This document shows, piece by piece, positions 1-9,535 of a stretch of DNA of 64,000 nucleotides. Source of the DNA: CAZFDT01 sp964518335 (GTDB taxonomy: Bacteria; Planctomycetota; Phycisphaerae; Phycisphaerales; Phycisphaeraceae); the NCBI GenBank assembly GCA_964518335.1, contig CAZFDT010000005.1, positions 70,056-134,055 on the forward strand. Reading direction: 5' to 3'. Positions within the stretch are counted from its first letter, which is position 1; the number at the start of each line of letters is the position of its first letter. Under the pieces are notes generated by a model. The model made no database searches. It was not told the origin of the DNA and worked only from the letters and a program-made list of their open reading frames with translations. The translations under genes were made by a program, and so were the position numbers.

Positions 1-1204
1 GGAGCAGTGGGTGAAACGGAGGCGGCGTCGACGCCTCAAGCTGATCGATCGCGGCCTGACGGTTGCGTGGATGGCGGGGGTTATCGAGGAACGTCGCTGA
101 TCGGGCGATGGCCGATATCGATGGCACTGAGTCGCCCGCCGCGGCACGCAACTGCTGCACGCGCGGCCCGGCCAGGAACTTGATCAGTTCCCACGCCTCC
201 TGCGGATGCGCCGAGCGAGCATTGAGCGCGTAACCCGCACCGTTCAGGTACGACGTACGCCGCAGGGCGGCGGGTTGCACCGCGATGTCCCATTCGAATG
301 GAGCGTGCTCGAAGCGCAAGGATAGAACCAGATCAGCGATGATCATGGAGACACGGCCCGCGGCGAAGAGGTCATAGACGCCGATTGACGCAGTCCCACG
401 GCCGCCGCCGGTGGCGCCGCCGAAACTGACGCCCAGTCCCGCCTGCTGGCTGCGCGTGGGCACGGCGTGGTAACGGTATAGAAGGTCGTAGTTCAACTGC
501 AGCGCCGTCACTGCCTGGGGCTGCGACAGAGTGCATTCGAGGGTCCGCGGATCGAAGATCGCCGCATCGTGCTGAGCGAGCAGGTCCATGCTGTCGAAGG
601 TCGCCAGCGCGAAGCGGTCGTATCGGCCGTCACCGTCGCTGTCACTGCTGAGCTTGCCGGCGGCCTCAATCACATCCTTCCACGTCCACGCCGCGTTGGG
701 ATACGCCAGACCGGCCATGTCAAAATGCTCGCGGTTGTAAAAGAGCACGGCGGCGCCGCAGCTCTTGGGCAGCGCGTAGAGTTGGCCCTGATGCGAGAAC
801 GCCTCGATGATCCGCGGAAAATAATCGGACGCCGATACGTCCGAATCAGCTTGAATGAACCGGTCGAGCGGCTGGAACACGCCCGCGCCGGCGAAGCGGT
901 AGAACGAATACACGTCCAGCCAGGTCACGTCGGGCGCCACTCGCCCGGCCAACTCCACCTGCAGCTTAGCCAGGTAGCCGCCGCTGCTGGGCGTGCGAAG
1001 CTGCACCTTGATATGCGGGTGCGCCTGCTCGAACATGGCGATGATCTTTTCGTACATCTGCACTTGCTCGGGTGTACCGAACGTACCCAAGCTGATCAGC
1101 ACGCGATCGTTCTCGACGCGAGGCGATGGTGTCCGAAACAGCCATACGGCAATGCCGATCATCAGCAAGGGCGACACCACGAACTTGACCAGGAAGGCGG
1201 GCAT
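1..1204 (-). CDS. ABC sugar transporter solute-binding protein (3' end beyond window)
   Basis: The reading frame stays open from an ATG at 1204 to the left edge, about 400 codons, without a stop. The N-terminus (MPAFLVKFVV...) is a hydrophobic anchor, followed by an extracellular solute-binding protein family 1 pattern: a segment reading ISLGTFGTPEQVQMYEKI, then FEQAHPHIKV, DVTWLDVYSFYRF and a YALPKSCGAAVLFYN stretch typical of maltose/oligosaccharide-binding proteins. It would capture a sugar outside the membrane and hand it to the two permeases encoded directly upstream. The stop of the preceding permease lies 2 nt before the ATG, so the genes are one operon. No ATPase gene is visible, but it could lie beyond the edge. 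Confidence 0.85.
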   Translation of the reverse strand, partial: MPAFLVKFVVSPLLMIGIAVWLFRTPSPRVENDRVLISLGTFGTPEQVQMYEKIIAMFEQAHPHIKVQLRTPSSGGYLAKLQVELAGRVAPDVTWLDVYSFYRFAGAGVFQPLDRFIQADSDVSASDYFPRIIEAFSHQGQLYALPKSCGAAVLFYNREHFDMAGLAYPNAAWTWKDVIEAAGKLSSDSDGDGRYDRFALATFDSMDLLAQHDAAIFDPRTLECTLSQPQAVTALQLNYDLLYRYHAVPTRSQQAGLGVSFGGATGGGRGTASIGVYDLFAAGRVSMIIADLVLSLRFEHAPFEWDIAVQPAALRRTSYLNGAGYALNARSAHPQEAWELIKFLAGPRVQQLRAAAGDSVPSISAIARSATFLDNPRHPRNRQAAIDQLEASTPPPFHPLL

Positions 1205-1206
1205 GA

Positions 1207-2049
1207 TCAGTCCTTATCCGCTCCCAGCGCGAAGCCCGACAGCAGGTAGCGCTGGGCCATAACAAACAGCACAATGCTCGGCACCATGACCACGAGCGAG
1301 GCCGCCATCATCAGATTCCAACTCGTCGCGTGCTGCCCTTGAAACGACGCCAGCCCCAGCGCCAGCGTGAACTTCTCACGCGAACTGAGGTAGATCAGTG
1401 GCGTCAGGAAATCGTTCCAACGATTGATGAATCCCAGCACCGCGACGGTGGCGATCACCGGCACGCTCTGCGGCAGCAGAATGCTCCAGTAGGTCCGTAG
1501 CGGCGAACAGCCATCGACCGCTGCCGCTTCGTCCTGCGACAGCGGGATGGTCATGAAGTATTGCCGGAACAGGAAGATTCCGAACGCATTTCCGAAGAAC
1601 GCCGGCACGATCAGCGGCTTGACCGTGTCGATCCAACCGAAACTTCGGAACAGGATGAACAGCGGCACCATCGTCACCTGCGGGGGCAGCATGAGGGTGG
1701 CAAGGATCACGATGAACAGAACGTTTCGACCGGGGAATCGCAGCCGCGCGAACGGGTAGGCGATGAGCGAGCAGGACAGCACTTCCCCGACGACGCCCAG
1801 CGACGCCACGACCAATGAGTTCCACGCATAACGATGAAACGGCTGGCTCCTAAGCGCCCTTTCATAGTTACCCCATTCGAAGGAACGAACGTCCCACGAC
1901 CGCCACGACCACGGCTCGACCTGCATCACGCTGCGGTGATCGGGCAGCACAGACACCAGAAACATCCACAGCATCGGCGTCACGAACAGCGCCGCACCGC
2001 CAGCCAGCGCCAGCCATACGAAGAGCGGTTTGAGGTGACGTGCTTTCAC
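1207..2049 (-). CDS. ABC sugar transporter permease, MalG/LacG type
   Basis: This is an inner-membrane permease of about 280 residues with six predicted membrane segments. The EAA loop that docks the ATPase is clear (EAAAVDGCSPLRTYWSILLP). I chose the GTG at 2049 because its GTGA overlaps the stop of the upstream permease and because the protein then begins just before the first membrane span (KARHLKPLFVWLALAGG). The longer ATG start upstream would add residues with no family counterpart. It pairs with the MalF-type permease to form the channel for an oligosaccharide or sugar-acid importer. Confidence 0.9.
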   Translation of the reverse strand: MKARHLKPLFVWLALAGGAALFVTPMLWMFLVSVLPDHRSVMQVEPWSWRSWDVRSFEWGNYERALRSQPFHRYAWNSLVVASLGVVGEVLSCSLIAYPFARLRFPGRNVLFIVILATLMLPPQVTMVPLFILFRSFGWIDTVKPLIVPAFFGNAFGIFLFRQYFMTIPLSQDEAAAVDGCSPLRTYWSILLPQSVPVIATVAVLGFINRWNDFLTPLIYLSSREKFTLALGLASFQGQHATSWNLMMAASLVVMVPSIVLFVMAQRYLLSGFALGADKD

Positions 2050-3038
2050 GTCCGCACCTCCCCGGCATAGTACACCCACCGCCGCGCCGTTCGCATGACC
2101 AACAGGGTCAATAGCAACACCAGCACGAACAGCAGCCACGCCAATGCCGACGCATACCCGGCCTCGAAATCAACAAAGCCCTTCTGGTAGATGTAAAGTG
2201 CAAACAGCAGCGTCGCGTCGCGCGGTCCGCCGCCGGTCATCATGTATGCCTGCGTGAATACCTGAAACGAACCAATGATCCCGATGATCGCGTTGAACAG
2301 GATCATCGGCGTCAACATGGGGACGGTGATGACCAGCCATCGCCGGATGGGACCGGCGCCGTCGATCATCGCCGCCTCGTGTAGCGACGCCGGGATCGAC
2401 GACAGCCCCGCGAGAAAGATGATCGTCGGCGGCCCCAAACCCCATAGGCTCATCAGCACCAGTCCGGGCAAGGCCCAGGTCGTACTCGCCAGCCAGCCCG
2501 GCAGCGCATCGCGGGACACACCCAGCGGCTGCAGCAACCACCACAGAACCTGGTTGATCCATCCTTGCTCAGGATTCAGTAAGCCCATCCACAGGATCGA
2601 CACCGCCACGCCCGAGAGAATCGCCGGCAGGTAGTAGATCGTGCGGAACAGCGCCCCTGCCCAACGCACCTGATGCAAGAGCGTCGCCATCACCAAGGCA
2701 AGCACCATCATCAGCACCACGCTGGACACCGCGTAAGTGAGCGTCACTTTCAGTGACTGCCACACGCGCGGATCGTCAAAGAACACGCGGCGGTAGTTGT
2801 CCAGCCCGGCATAACGCGGCGCTGGACCGATCATGTCCCAATGGCAGAAACTCAGCGCCAGCGAGAAGAGGATTGGAAACGCCTGGAACACCAGAAACCC
2901 GATGACCCACGGCAGCAGCATCAGGCAGGCATAGCGGTATTCCTGCCCGCGTCGGCCGAACCACAGCCGCCGCAGCCGAGGCTGTGAACGCGCATGCCAC
3001 GCCATGGTTGCCGGCAGTGCCGAATCGCGCACGATCAC
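2046..3038 (-). CDS. ABC sugar transporter permease, MalF/LacF type
   Basis: This is the partner permease, with membrane spans starting near LMLLPWVIGFLVFQAF and an EAA loop reading EAAMIDGAGPIRRWLVITVP. The start is uncertain. A GAGGGAG ribosome-binding site lies between the upstream stop and two in-frame GTG codons at 3038 and 3032; the second has the better spacing. An ATG at 3071 would overlap the upstream gene by 26 nt. The gene follows a secreted glycosidase-like gene, which suggests that the released sugars are imported here. Confidence 0.87.
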   Translation of the reverse strand: MIVRDSALPATMAWHARSQPRLRRLWFGRRGQEYRYACLMLLPWVIGFLVFQAFPILFSLALSFCHWDMIGPAPRYAGLDNYRRVFFDDPRVWQSLKVTLTYAVSSVVLMMVLALVMATLLHQVRWAGALFRTIYYLPAILSGVAVSILWMGLLNPEQGWINQVLWWLLQPLGVSRDALPGWLASTTWALPGLVLMSLWGLGPPTIIFLAGLSSIPASLHEAAMIDGAGPIRRWLVITVPMLTPMILFNAIIGIIGSFQVFTQAYMMTGGGPRDATLLFALYIYQKGFVDFEAGYASALAWLLFVLVLLLTLLVMRTARRWVYYAGEVRT

Positions 3039-3045
3039 GTCTCCC

Positions 3046-5742
3046 TCATCGGTTGGGCGCCAGCCATACACGCCGCCCCGGCTCGACCCGTGCCGTCAGT
3101 TCCGCGCGTCCATCCTTGACCGCCGGGGTCACCGTCGGACCATCCTCGATTCGCAGGGTGAACCGCAACGGTCCGCCGTCGCTGCAGTGGACCCGCAAGG
3201 TCGTTCCCTCGACCCGGAAGGTGAGCATCGCGCCCCAGTAGTTGAGATTGGCAAACTCGATCGCGCCGAACCCGGTGGGAACCTGTGGACGCAGACTCAG
3301 ACCGCGCGCTTCCCATCGCATGTCGAAGTAGAACGCCGGCTGTAGCGACGCGACCGCGCCGCCTTGCGGGAAGATCTCGCGGAAGCCCTCGAAGTCCAGC
3401 CGCTCCCGTTCCGGTCCCAGGAACTGCCAACGCCCGCGGCCACCGTGATCGTCGAACGTCCGCCCGCCGGTGAGCCGGTCGGGGCTGGCGTAGCGAGCGA
3501 GAATGCGTAGGTTCCGCTCGTGCATCTTGTCAACGGATTGGAATCGGGTGCGAGCCGTCAAGTCACGAGCGGCCACGTCCAGCCGGGTGCCGCCGTTGGT
3601 GAGAACCTCCAGGTACGGCATTGTGCCGGTGACATTCAGCCATGTGCTGTTGGCGGTAGTGTTGAACGGTGGAGCAACCTCCCAGATGGAGTAAATGTCG
3701 TCGCGCCATGTCTTGCCGCCATCGGGGCTGTATTGGCCGTGATCAAGCCAGCGGAGGATCTCGCGGCCTTGTTGCGGTTGAGGGATGTCCCGAGCCGCGG
3801 CCTCGAGGTTGTAGTACGTGAAGCCGTAGTCGTAGACCTTGCCGTCCCAATCGCGGCAGCCGAGGTATCGGCCGAACGGCCGGCCGTTGTCCTGCGCCTC
3901 ATGCCAGAACGCTTTGTTGTAGGCCTTGCGGGCCCGCGATTCGAGACGACGATATTCGATCGCACCTTCGACATCACCGGTGAGCACCGACAACTCGGCC
4001 ATGGCGCGACATGCGGTGGGATACCAGACCGCCGCGAAGGCATCCTGCGCATTGCCCGCGCCTTCCCAGTAGGAATTTGGCGTGCTCACGGCATGCCGGC
4101 CCGACTTGTGCTGCGGCATGTTGTACGCCCGGTCATCGAGGTATTGGATCATGTCCGTCTCAGCAGCGCCCATATGCTGACGCATGTAGTCGAACATGCT
4201 CCGGAGCACCTCACGAACATCGCAGCGGATCGGACCCACATAGGCTTGCCCGTCGTAGTCGGGGCTTTGTAGGTCGGTCCACCACGTCACGCCTGGTGCA
4301 AAATAGTCGCGATTGTCCCCAACACTGGTTACCTCGAGGTAATAACGGCCCGGCGGCAGGGGCTGCACCGACGTCACTCCGACCTGTCGCGTGTTGGTCG
4401 GAGGGATGGTGAACGTCGTCTCAGCCAGCAGCCTGCCGCCCGGCGCGTCATACAATGCAATCCTTCCGCGATTGGGCTGGTCCTTGGAGGAATTGCCGAG
4501 TTTGGCAGTTGCGCGATTGAACGATGCGCGAGCGACGAAGACCTGTCCCAGGCTGTGGCGCGATGTCGGCGGGTGCCCATCTAGTCGCACATCTCCCGCG
4601 TGAAGGACGTGTTCGGCGAAATCGGCGTTCTTGCCTACCAGCGGCTGAAGCTCCTCACCGTCGGTGGAAATCCAACGAGCGCGGCGGGCGCTGAGAAAAT
4701 CGACGTCGCCGCTGGCAAGTACATATTGCGCGATCGAATGAATCCATAGGCCATTGAGGTAGAGCAGTCGCACATCCCACGGCGCGTCGGGCGAGACGTT
4801 GAGTAATCCACCGGCCCCATAGTCGGGGTACTGCAGGTTCGGATAGTGGTAGCCGAAGTGGCCGAAGCGGTCGTAACCGATCGCACCAACGTGTTCCAGC
4901 AACTGGCGTCGAAGCTGCTTGCGATGCCACGTCCGCGGATCGCTGAATGTATGTGTTTCGACCGCGCCCAGGCACCAGTCGCCGCCGACGATAACGAACG
5001 GCGCCCAATAGATGCCCTGCTGCATGAACTCGGTGAGAAGCCGGCTGGCAGAGATGGTCTTGGCGGTAGGCTCGAACACGATCGGGAAGTCCGGCTCGAA
5101 GCGAGCCTCGGGCAAGAGCAGCGCGTTGCCAGGCGTCTGTCTCTCACCACGTGGCAGCACGTCGATCAGCATAGGTTGCCGCAGGCTGCGAGCATCCAGC
5201 ACCAGGCGATCGGCCTCACATCGATAGGCCAGGCTCGACAAACCGGGGAAAGTGACCTCCAGATCCCAATTCTGCGACGCGTCGGAACGGATGAGCAGCC
5301 GACCCTGCTGCAACCGGATCTCACCTCCCTTCTCTCGCTTAAGTGACTCGATGCGAAGCACCTGCCCGCTGTCGGCCACGATGTGCCGAACGGGAAGGAC
5401 CATCTCCCGTGCGTCGGCGGTGCTTGTTGCGTGCGGATAGTGCCGGTGATCGTCTGCATCGTAATATCCCTCGCGCACGAAGGGCAGCGCCCACTGGAGC
5501 CCGCTTCGACCAGGGGTTAACTCCAACCGACGACCCGTCATGCGCCATTCGGCGACGCCCTCGATTCCCGCCTCCCGTGCTGCCAATTCCTGCCCATATG
5601 AGGCGCGGCCTTGGCCATCGACGCGAAGACTCGCCACGTGCCGACCTTCCACCAGAAGCGACGCGTACTCATTGTTGGCCCATGCCCGCGACAGTGACGC
5701 CGTCAAGGACAAGCCGGCCAGCAGCAGATATTTAGCAACCAT
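3046..5742 (-). CDS. Secreted six-hairpin glycosidase-like protein
   Basis: The 898-residue protein starts with a signal peptide (MVAKYLLLAGLSLTASLSRAWA). An N-terminal beta-rich half is followed by a stretch with alternating aromatic helices (around residues 320-780, including YWEGAGNAQDAFAAVWYP and DIYSIWEVAPPFNTTANSTW) that resembles the (alpha/alpha)6 barrel of six-hairpin glycosidases. A C-terminal beta domain ends the protein. I cannot assign a GH family or name catalytic residues with confidence. The gene heads a unit with the ABC transporter and has its own strong sigma70-like promoter, so it probably cuts a glycan whose product the transporter takes up. Confidence 0.6.
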   Translation of the reverse strand: MVAKYLLLAGLSLTASLSRAWANNEYASLLVEGRHVASLRVDGQGRASYGQELAAREAGIEGVAEWRMTGRRLELTPGRSGLQWALPFVREGYYDADDHRHYPHATSTADAREMVLPVRHIVADSGQVLRIESLKREKGGEIRLQQGRLLIRSDASQNWDLEVTFPGLSSLAYRCEADRLVLDARSLRQPMLIDVLPRGERQTPGNALLLPEARFEPDFPIVFEPTAKTISASRLLTEFMQQGIYWAPFVIVGGDWCLGAVETHTFSDPRTWHRKQLRRQLLEHVGAIGYDRFGHFGYHYPNLQYPDYGAGGLLNVSPDAPWDVRLLYLNGLWIHSIAQYVLASGDVDFLSARRARWISTDGEELQPLVGKNADFAEHVLHAGDVRLDGHPPTSRHSLGQVFVARASFNRATAKLGNSSKDQPNRGRIALYDAPGGRLLAETTFTIPPTNTRQVGVTSVQPLPPGRYYLEVTSVGDNRDYFAPGVTWWTDLQSPDYDGQAYVGPIRCDVREVLRSMFDYMRQHMGAAETDMIQYLDDRAYNMPQHKSGRHAVSTPNSYWEGAGNAQDAFAAVWYPTACRAMAELSVLTGDVEGAIEYRRLESRARKAYNKAFWHEAQDNGRPFGRYLGCRDWDGKVYDYGFTYYNLEAAARDIPQPQQGREILRWLDHGQYSPDGGKTWRDDIYSIWEVAPPFNTTANSTWLNVTGTMPYLEVLTNGGTRLDVAARDLTARTRFQSVDKMHERNLRILARYASPDRLTGGRTFDDHGGRGRWQFLGPERERLDFEGFREIFPQGGAVASLQPAFYFDMRWEARGLSLRPQVPTGFGAIEFANLNYWGAMLTFRVEGTTLRVHCSDGGPLRFTLRIEDGPTVTPAVKDGRAELTARVEPGRRVWLAPNR

Positions 5743-5750
5743 TCCTTATT

Positions 5751-5784
5751 TTTATACAGGATGTATGAAGTTTTGTCAACAAAA
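5751..5784 (-). promoter_or_regulatory. sigma70-like promoter with palindromic operator for the glycosidase/ABC unit
   Basis: On the minus strand TTGACA (5779-5774) and TATAAA (5756-5751) are 17 nt apart. The -35 hexamer sits inside the perfect palindrome TTTTGTCAACAAAA (5771-5784, CA centre). The -10 box lies so close to the ATG at 5742 that the transcript would begin within a few nt of the start codon, so translation may be leaderless. Confidence 0.75.
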
Positions 5785-5801
5785 TTGCACGTGTCGCGTT
5801 G

Positions 5802-7340
5802 TCAATTATGAGCCGCACTCGTGACGATCACTTGCGGTGCTGAGGAGGGTTTGGTCCGCGGCTGTAGCGTGTAGATCGTCAAGCCAGTCACGTCCCGATA
5901 TGGCTTGGGCATCGCTAGACTTGCAAGATAGCCCACACCGATGCATGCGACCGCGCCTACACCACCGTAGAGGAAAGGATGGACATGCGAGGACCAAGTA
6001 GCGGCGACTGTGGCGAGTCCGCCGGCAATCAGGCCTGTCAGTGCGCCAGCCGATGTCGCGCGTCGCGTGAAGATGCCTAGAACGAACAGGCCCGCCAGCG
6101 ATCCGCCGAACCAGCCCAGCACCGTGTTGAACGCATCGAAGACAAAACTCACGTTGACTGAAGCAATGATTGACGCGGCCGCCACGCCCGTTGCACCCAG
6201 CCCCAGCGTTAACCACCGTGCCAAGCGCAAGTCCGATCGATCAGAGGCCGACGACCATCGGCGGTGGAAATCGACGATATAGGCGGTCACCACACTATTC
6301 ATGCTGCCCGAGAGTGTGGACATCGCGGCGGCGAAGATGCCGGCGATGAGCAGCCCCGCCACACCGGCCGGAAGCTGGCTGACCACGAACCACGGCACGA
6401 TCTGATCCGCGCGTTGTGGCAGCGCCAGCTCGGGTGACGCCTGATAGAAACCCCAGATCGCGGTGCCCATGAAGAAGAAGATCACACCCGTCGGGATCAT
6501 CAGCGCGACGTTAGTCCAGATGCTTCGAGCCGCCTGCCGCTCGTCGCGTGTCGTCAGATAGCGCTGGATGACGGCTTGGTCGGTGGTGTATGGAATCAAG
6601 TTAAAGAAGAAGAAGCCAACAACGACGACCCAGAGGACCATCTGGCTGCTGTCCCAGCCCCAATTGGCCAGACGGAACTTGTCGGCCTCCATGGCGTGTT
6701 GAACCAGGGGCCCCATGCCGCCGGCACCGCTGACGGCCACCGCCACCGCGACCAGCGCGCCGATTAGCAGAATGACCACCTGGACCACATCGGTCCAGAT
6801 CACGGCCTCCATCCCGCCAATCACGGTATAGGCCGTCGTCAGCAGCCCCATCAGAAGGATGCAGGTATAGACGCTGATACCGGTGACCGCTTCGAGGGCG
6901 ATCGCGGGTAGATAGAGGACGATGCCGATGCGGCCGAACTGAAACAAGATGAACAGCGCAGAGCTGGTCAGTCGCACGGTGCTGTTGAATCGTCGCTCGA
7001 GGTAAGCGTAGGCCGTCGCCACGTTCAGACGGCGGAAGAACGGTAAGTAGCATGCGACGACCAGCGGCGCCACGGCCAGAATCGTCCAATTGCCTACCAG
7101 CCGCACCCAGTTCTCCTGGTAGGCGGTCGCGGGGATGGCCATGAAAGTGATCGCACTGAGCTGTGTACCGTAGATAGCCAGTCCGGCAGCCCACCACGGG
7201 ATCCGCTGGCCGGCGAGGAAGAAGTCACTGGTGTTCTTGTTGCGAAACGAGCAATAGACGCCGATCAGCAACATGGCAAACAGATAGGCGATTAAGACCG
7301 CCCAGTTCAAGACACCGAAAGAAGCGGCGAGGGTCATCAT
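5802..7340 (-). CDS. Sodium:solute symporter (SSS family)
   Basis: This 512-residue polytopic protein begins MMTLAASFGVLNWAVLIAYL and shows SSS features: the GQRIPWWAAGLAIYGTQLSA segment, the GGMEAVIWTDVVQ signature region, and a long series of membrane spans (about 13). It would import a sugar or sugar acid with sodium. The ATG at 7340 follows the stop of the kelch gene by 2 nt. A longer upstream start would overlap that gene. The neighbourhood (kelch mutarotase-like and NanA/DapA-family genes) suggests sialic acid as substrate, as for SSS-type sialate transporters, but this is inferred from context. Confidence 0.88.
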   Translation of the reverse strand: MMTLAASFGVLNWAVLIAYLFAMLLIGVYCSFRNKNTSDFFLAGQRIPWWAAGLAIYGTQLSAITFMAIPATAYQENWVRLVGNWTILAVAPLVVACYLPFFRRLNVATAYAYLERRFNSTVRLTSSALFILFQFGRIGIVLYLPAIALEAVTGISVYTCILLMGLLTTAYTVIGGMEAVIWTDVVQVVILLIGALVAVAVAVSGAGGMGPLVQHAMEADKFRLANWGWDSSQMVLWVVVVGFFFFNLIPYTTDQAVIQRYLTTRDERQAARSIWTNVALMIPTGVIFFFMGTAIWGFYQASPELALPQRADQIVPWFVVSQLPAGVAGLLIAGIFAAAMSTLSGSMNSVVTAYIVDFHRRWSSASDRSDLRLARWLTLGLGATGVAAASIIASVNVSFVFDAFNTVLGWFGGSLAGLFVLGIFTRRATSAGALTGLIAGGLATVAATWSSHVHPFLYGGVGAVACIGVGYLASLAMPKPYRDVTGLTIYTLQPRTKPSSAPQVIVTSAAHN

Positions 7341-7342
7341 GG

Positions 7343-8434
7343 TCACTGGCGCTGCTCCTTGGGAGAATGGTGGAAATGATCCGAAGCCCTCACGGCCCAA
7401 ACATCGGCTGATCGTTGACCCGGCGCGCGTTCCCCACTGGGGATCACCCACCACTCTCCCCATCGAGTTACTGGCGCGGTCACCCGCGATACGCCACGCG
7501 GCATGGGTGCCGCCTCATGCCATTTGCCGGTCGACACATCCAACTGCAGAACGTAATCGTGAAAACCCGGGTGCTCGGTCACTGGTATGTCGGCGAGCGA
7601 TCCATCCAGACCGCCCAAGATCGTCAGACTTGTCCCGGTCAAAGCCAGGGCCTGCCACGGCGCGGCGGCGGCGGGACGCGGCATGGCGGGCAGCGCCTGC
7701 CAGCCACGATCGGGCCGATATCTGAACACATCCCGCAAGTAAGGCGTGATGCGACGAGGATGACCACTGCCATCGGCCTCCAAGTCGATTCCACTCATCA
7801 GGTAGAACTCGCCATTGTTGGCCGCCGCCACCGCCAGGTGCCTTGCCGGCCCCGGCCACGGCGCCAGTTCACGCCAAGCCCAGCGTTCGGGTGGATGCGA
7901 TAAGTCCAGGGCAAAGAACCGCTTACTGGCCGACGTGTCACCTCGCCGGTGCAGGCCACCGGCAACGTAGATCGTCTCGCCGACGACCGCGCCACAGGCA
8001 AATGCAACGGGTACGGGCATGGCTGGCAGCACTTCAATCGTGACCTGCCCGTCAGTCAACTGCAACGCCCACACGTCAGCAACATATCCGTCAGACGTTT
8101 CGCCGCCCATGCATATGAGGCGAGGCCCAACCGTACACGACACGCCGTAGGCGACTGGTTTAGGCAATCGCGTTGGACTGCGTTGCCACTTGCCTTCCAT
8201 GCTCGGCAACACCCAGATGGTGTCGTGCCACGCCTTGGCACCGCCGTCCCACGGCGGGGACTGGGGGAAGTTGGCGCCCCCGGCGGCAAGTAGCGCGTTA
8301 CCGCAAACCCCCGCGAACATCCCTGCGAAGCCATGAGCATCCGGCAGCGGGGGCAGTTGCCGCCACTGCAGCGATTGGGCCAGCAGAGGGGCCGTCGCCA
8401 GCAGGCCAATGCATGCAGGTGCCAGCACGTTCAT
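7343..8434 (-). CDS. Kelch-propeller protein, N-acetylneuraminate mutarotase-like
   Basis: The 363-residue protein has a signal peptide (MNVLAPACIGLLATAPLLAQ) and repeated kelch blades (for example LLAAGGANFPQ, ICMGGETSDGYVADVWAL, YVAGGLHRRGDTS, LTILGGLDGS). This matches the sialic acid mutarotase NanM/YjhT group, including its cyclically permuted branch. The role would be periplasmic anomerisation of a released sugar acid before uptake. The ATG at 8434 overlaps the aldolase stop as ATGA. Kelch propellers have other roles, so the assignment leans on the flanking aldolase and symporter genes. Confidence 0.72.
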   Translation of the reverse strand: MNVLAPACIGLLATAPLLAQSLQWRQLPPLPDAHGFAGMFAGVCGNALLAAGGANFPQSPPWDGGAKAWHDTIWVLPSMEGKWQRSPTRLPKPVAYGVSCTVGPRLICMGGETSDGYVADVWALQLTDGQVTIEVLPAMPVPVAFACGAVVGETIYVAGGLHRRGDTSASKRFFALDLSHPPERWAWRELAPWPGPARHLAVAAANNGEFYLMSGIDLEADGSGHPRRITPYLRDVFRYRPDRGWQALPAMPRPAAAAPWQALALTGTSLTILGGLDGSLADIPVTEHPGFHDYVLQLDVSTGKWHEAAPMPRGVSRVTAPVTRWGEWWVIPSGERAPGQRSADVWAVRASDHFHHSPKEQRQ

Positions 8435-9378
8435 CGTTCGACGGGTTGGGGACATGATTTGAGGGGGGATACCAAGTCCGCCACCGACCGCTGCTCGTAG
8501 TAGGCCAGCAATTCGGCTACCGCAGGCTGGGCCAACAGGGATTCCCGCTCCGACGGACTCAATCGTCGCATCGGCGAAGGTGTGAAGCGCCCGGGAATGC
8601 CCCGTGCGTTCAGGATCGCTTCAAAGGCAACATAGGGCTTGAAGTCAAACAAGCAACGCAGGACGGCATTGAGCTTCTTCTGCCAGTTCGCCGCCAGGGT
8701 CCAGTCGCCTTGCTCGGCGGCCTTCACCAGTGCCTTTGTCCAATGGGGTGCCAAGGCGAACACACCGTCGAGGTGCTCCCGAACTCCGCCACGGATCAGT
8801 ATGTCCAGCAGGGCGGGCTGAGCCACGACGATTCGGCTTTTGGCGGGCGTGGTATCGAGCAGTTCCCGTGTCCAATCAAAGCGATCGGAACACTTGATGC
8901 CCGCCACGTTCGGGTGTTCCAAGACAGTTCGTACCGTCTCCATCGCGAGTTTGCAGCCGGTCAGACCAGGCAGATCGTATAGGAACACCGGCACTGGCGA
9001 GCGATCGGCCAGCAGGTGGAAGTAGTCAATCAACTCCTGCTGGCTGAACCGAACCAGGTAAGGGGATAGCACAACGACGCCGTCGATCGGAAACTGCGTG
9101 ACCCGCTTGATGCGGTCCAGTGTTCGCGCCGCACACGTATCGCCCACGCCGATCAACACTTCCATGTGCCCACCGGCAATTCTCGCACTGTGCTCAACCA
9201 AGGACAGATAGGTACTGTCGCGCAGCAGTTGCATCAGGCCCATCGTGCCCGCCACCAGAATGCCGTCGATTCCTGCATCCTGTTGGTCCAGCAGGTGGGC
9301 TTCTAGTCCCTCCACATGCAGATGCTCATGCTCGTCGAGAGGAGTGCCCACGGCGGAAATGAGGCGGGGTAACGGCAT
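8431..9378 (-). CDS. DapA/NanA-family aldolase, probable N-acetylneuraminate lyase
   Basis: This 315-residue class I aldolase is of the dihydrodipicolinate synthase/N-acetylneuraminate lyase family. It shows the phosphate/carboxylate loop region GTMGLMQLL, the catalytic tyrosine in PVFLYDLPGLTG, and the Schiff-base lysine in VAGIKCSD. I chose the ATG at 9378, with AGGAG 7 nt upstream, over an upstream ATG that lacks such a site. The kelch mutarotase-like and SSS genes downstream suggest cleavage of a sialic acid to pyruvate and an amino sugar. Other 2-keto sugar-acid aldolases of this family remain possible. Confidence 0.75.
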   Translation of the reverse strand: MPLPRLISAVGTPLDEHEHLHVEGLEAHLLDQQDAGIDGILVAGTMGLMQLLRDSTYLSLVEHSARIAGGHMEVLIGVGDTCAARTLDRIKRVTQFPIDGVVVLSPYLVRFSQQELIDYFHLLADRSPVPVFLYDLPGLTGCKLAMETVRTVLEHPNVAGIKCSDRFDWTRELLDTTPAKSRIVVAQPALLDILIRGGVREHLDGVFALAPHWTKALVKAAEQGDWTLAANWQKKLNAVLRCLFDFKPYVAFEAILNARGIPGRFTPSPMRRLSPSERESLLAQPAVAELLAYYEQRSVADLVSPLKSCPQPVER

Positions 9379-9421
9379 GAAGATTCTCCTGGGAGGGGAC
9401 AGCTTGGGCCAACTCGAGCAG

Positions 9422-9453
9422 ATTATGGTGGAAATCAACAAACTTGTCAACAA
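9422..9453 (-). promoter_or_regulatory. sigma70-like promoter with TTGTCAACAA operator for the aldolase operon
   Basis: On the minus strand TTGACA (9450-9445) and CATAAT (9427-9422) are spaced by 17 nt. The -35 box is embedded in TTGTCAACAA (9444-9453), the same palindrome found at the glycosidase/ABC promoter. The predicted leader is about 37 nt and contains the AGGAG site of the aldolase gene. The divergent gene at 9536 shares this AT-rich region. Confidence 0.7.
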
Positions 9454-9535
9454 CAATAATAATATTTTGGCTACAATATGGCCCGGATGGTGTGTTCTTC
9501 TGTGTCGCGTTAGACATCAGCTCAATGGGACGTTC

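Noticed and set aside
8431..9378. Reading the aldolase as DapA of lysine synthesis
   Set aside because: No lysine or cell-wall gene is near, while mutarotase-like and sugar symporter genes are directly coupled to it.
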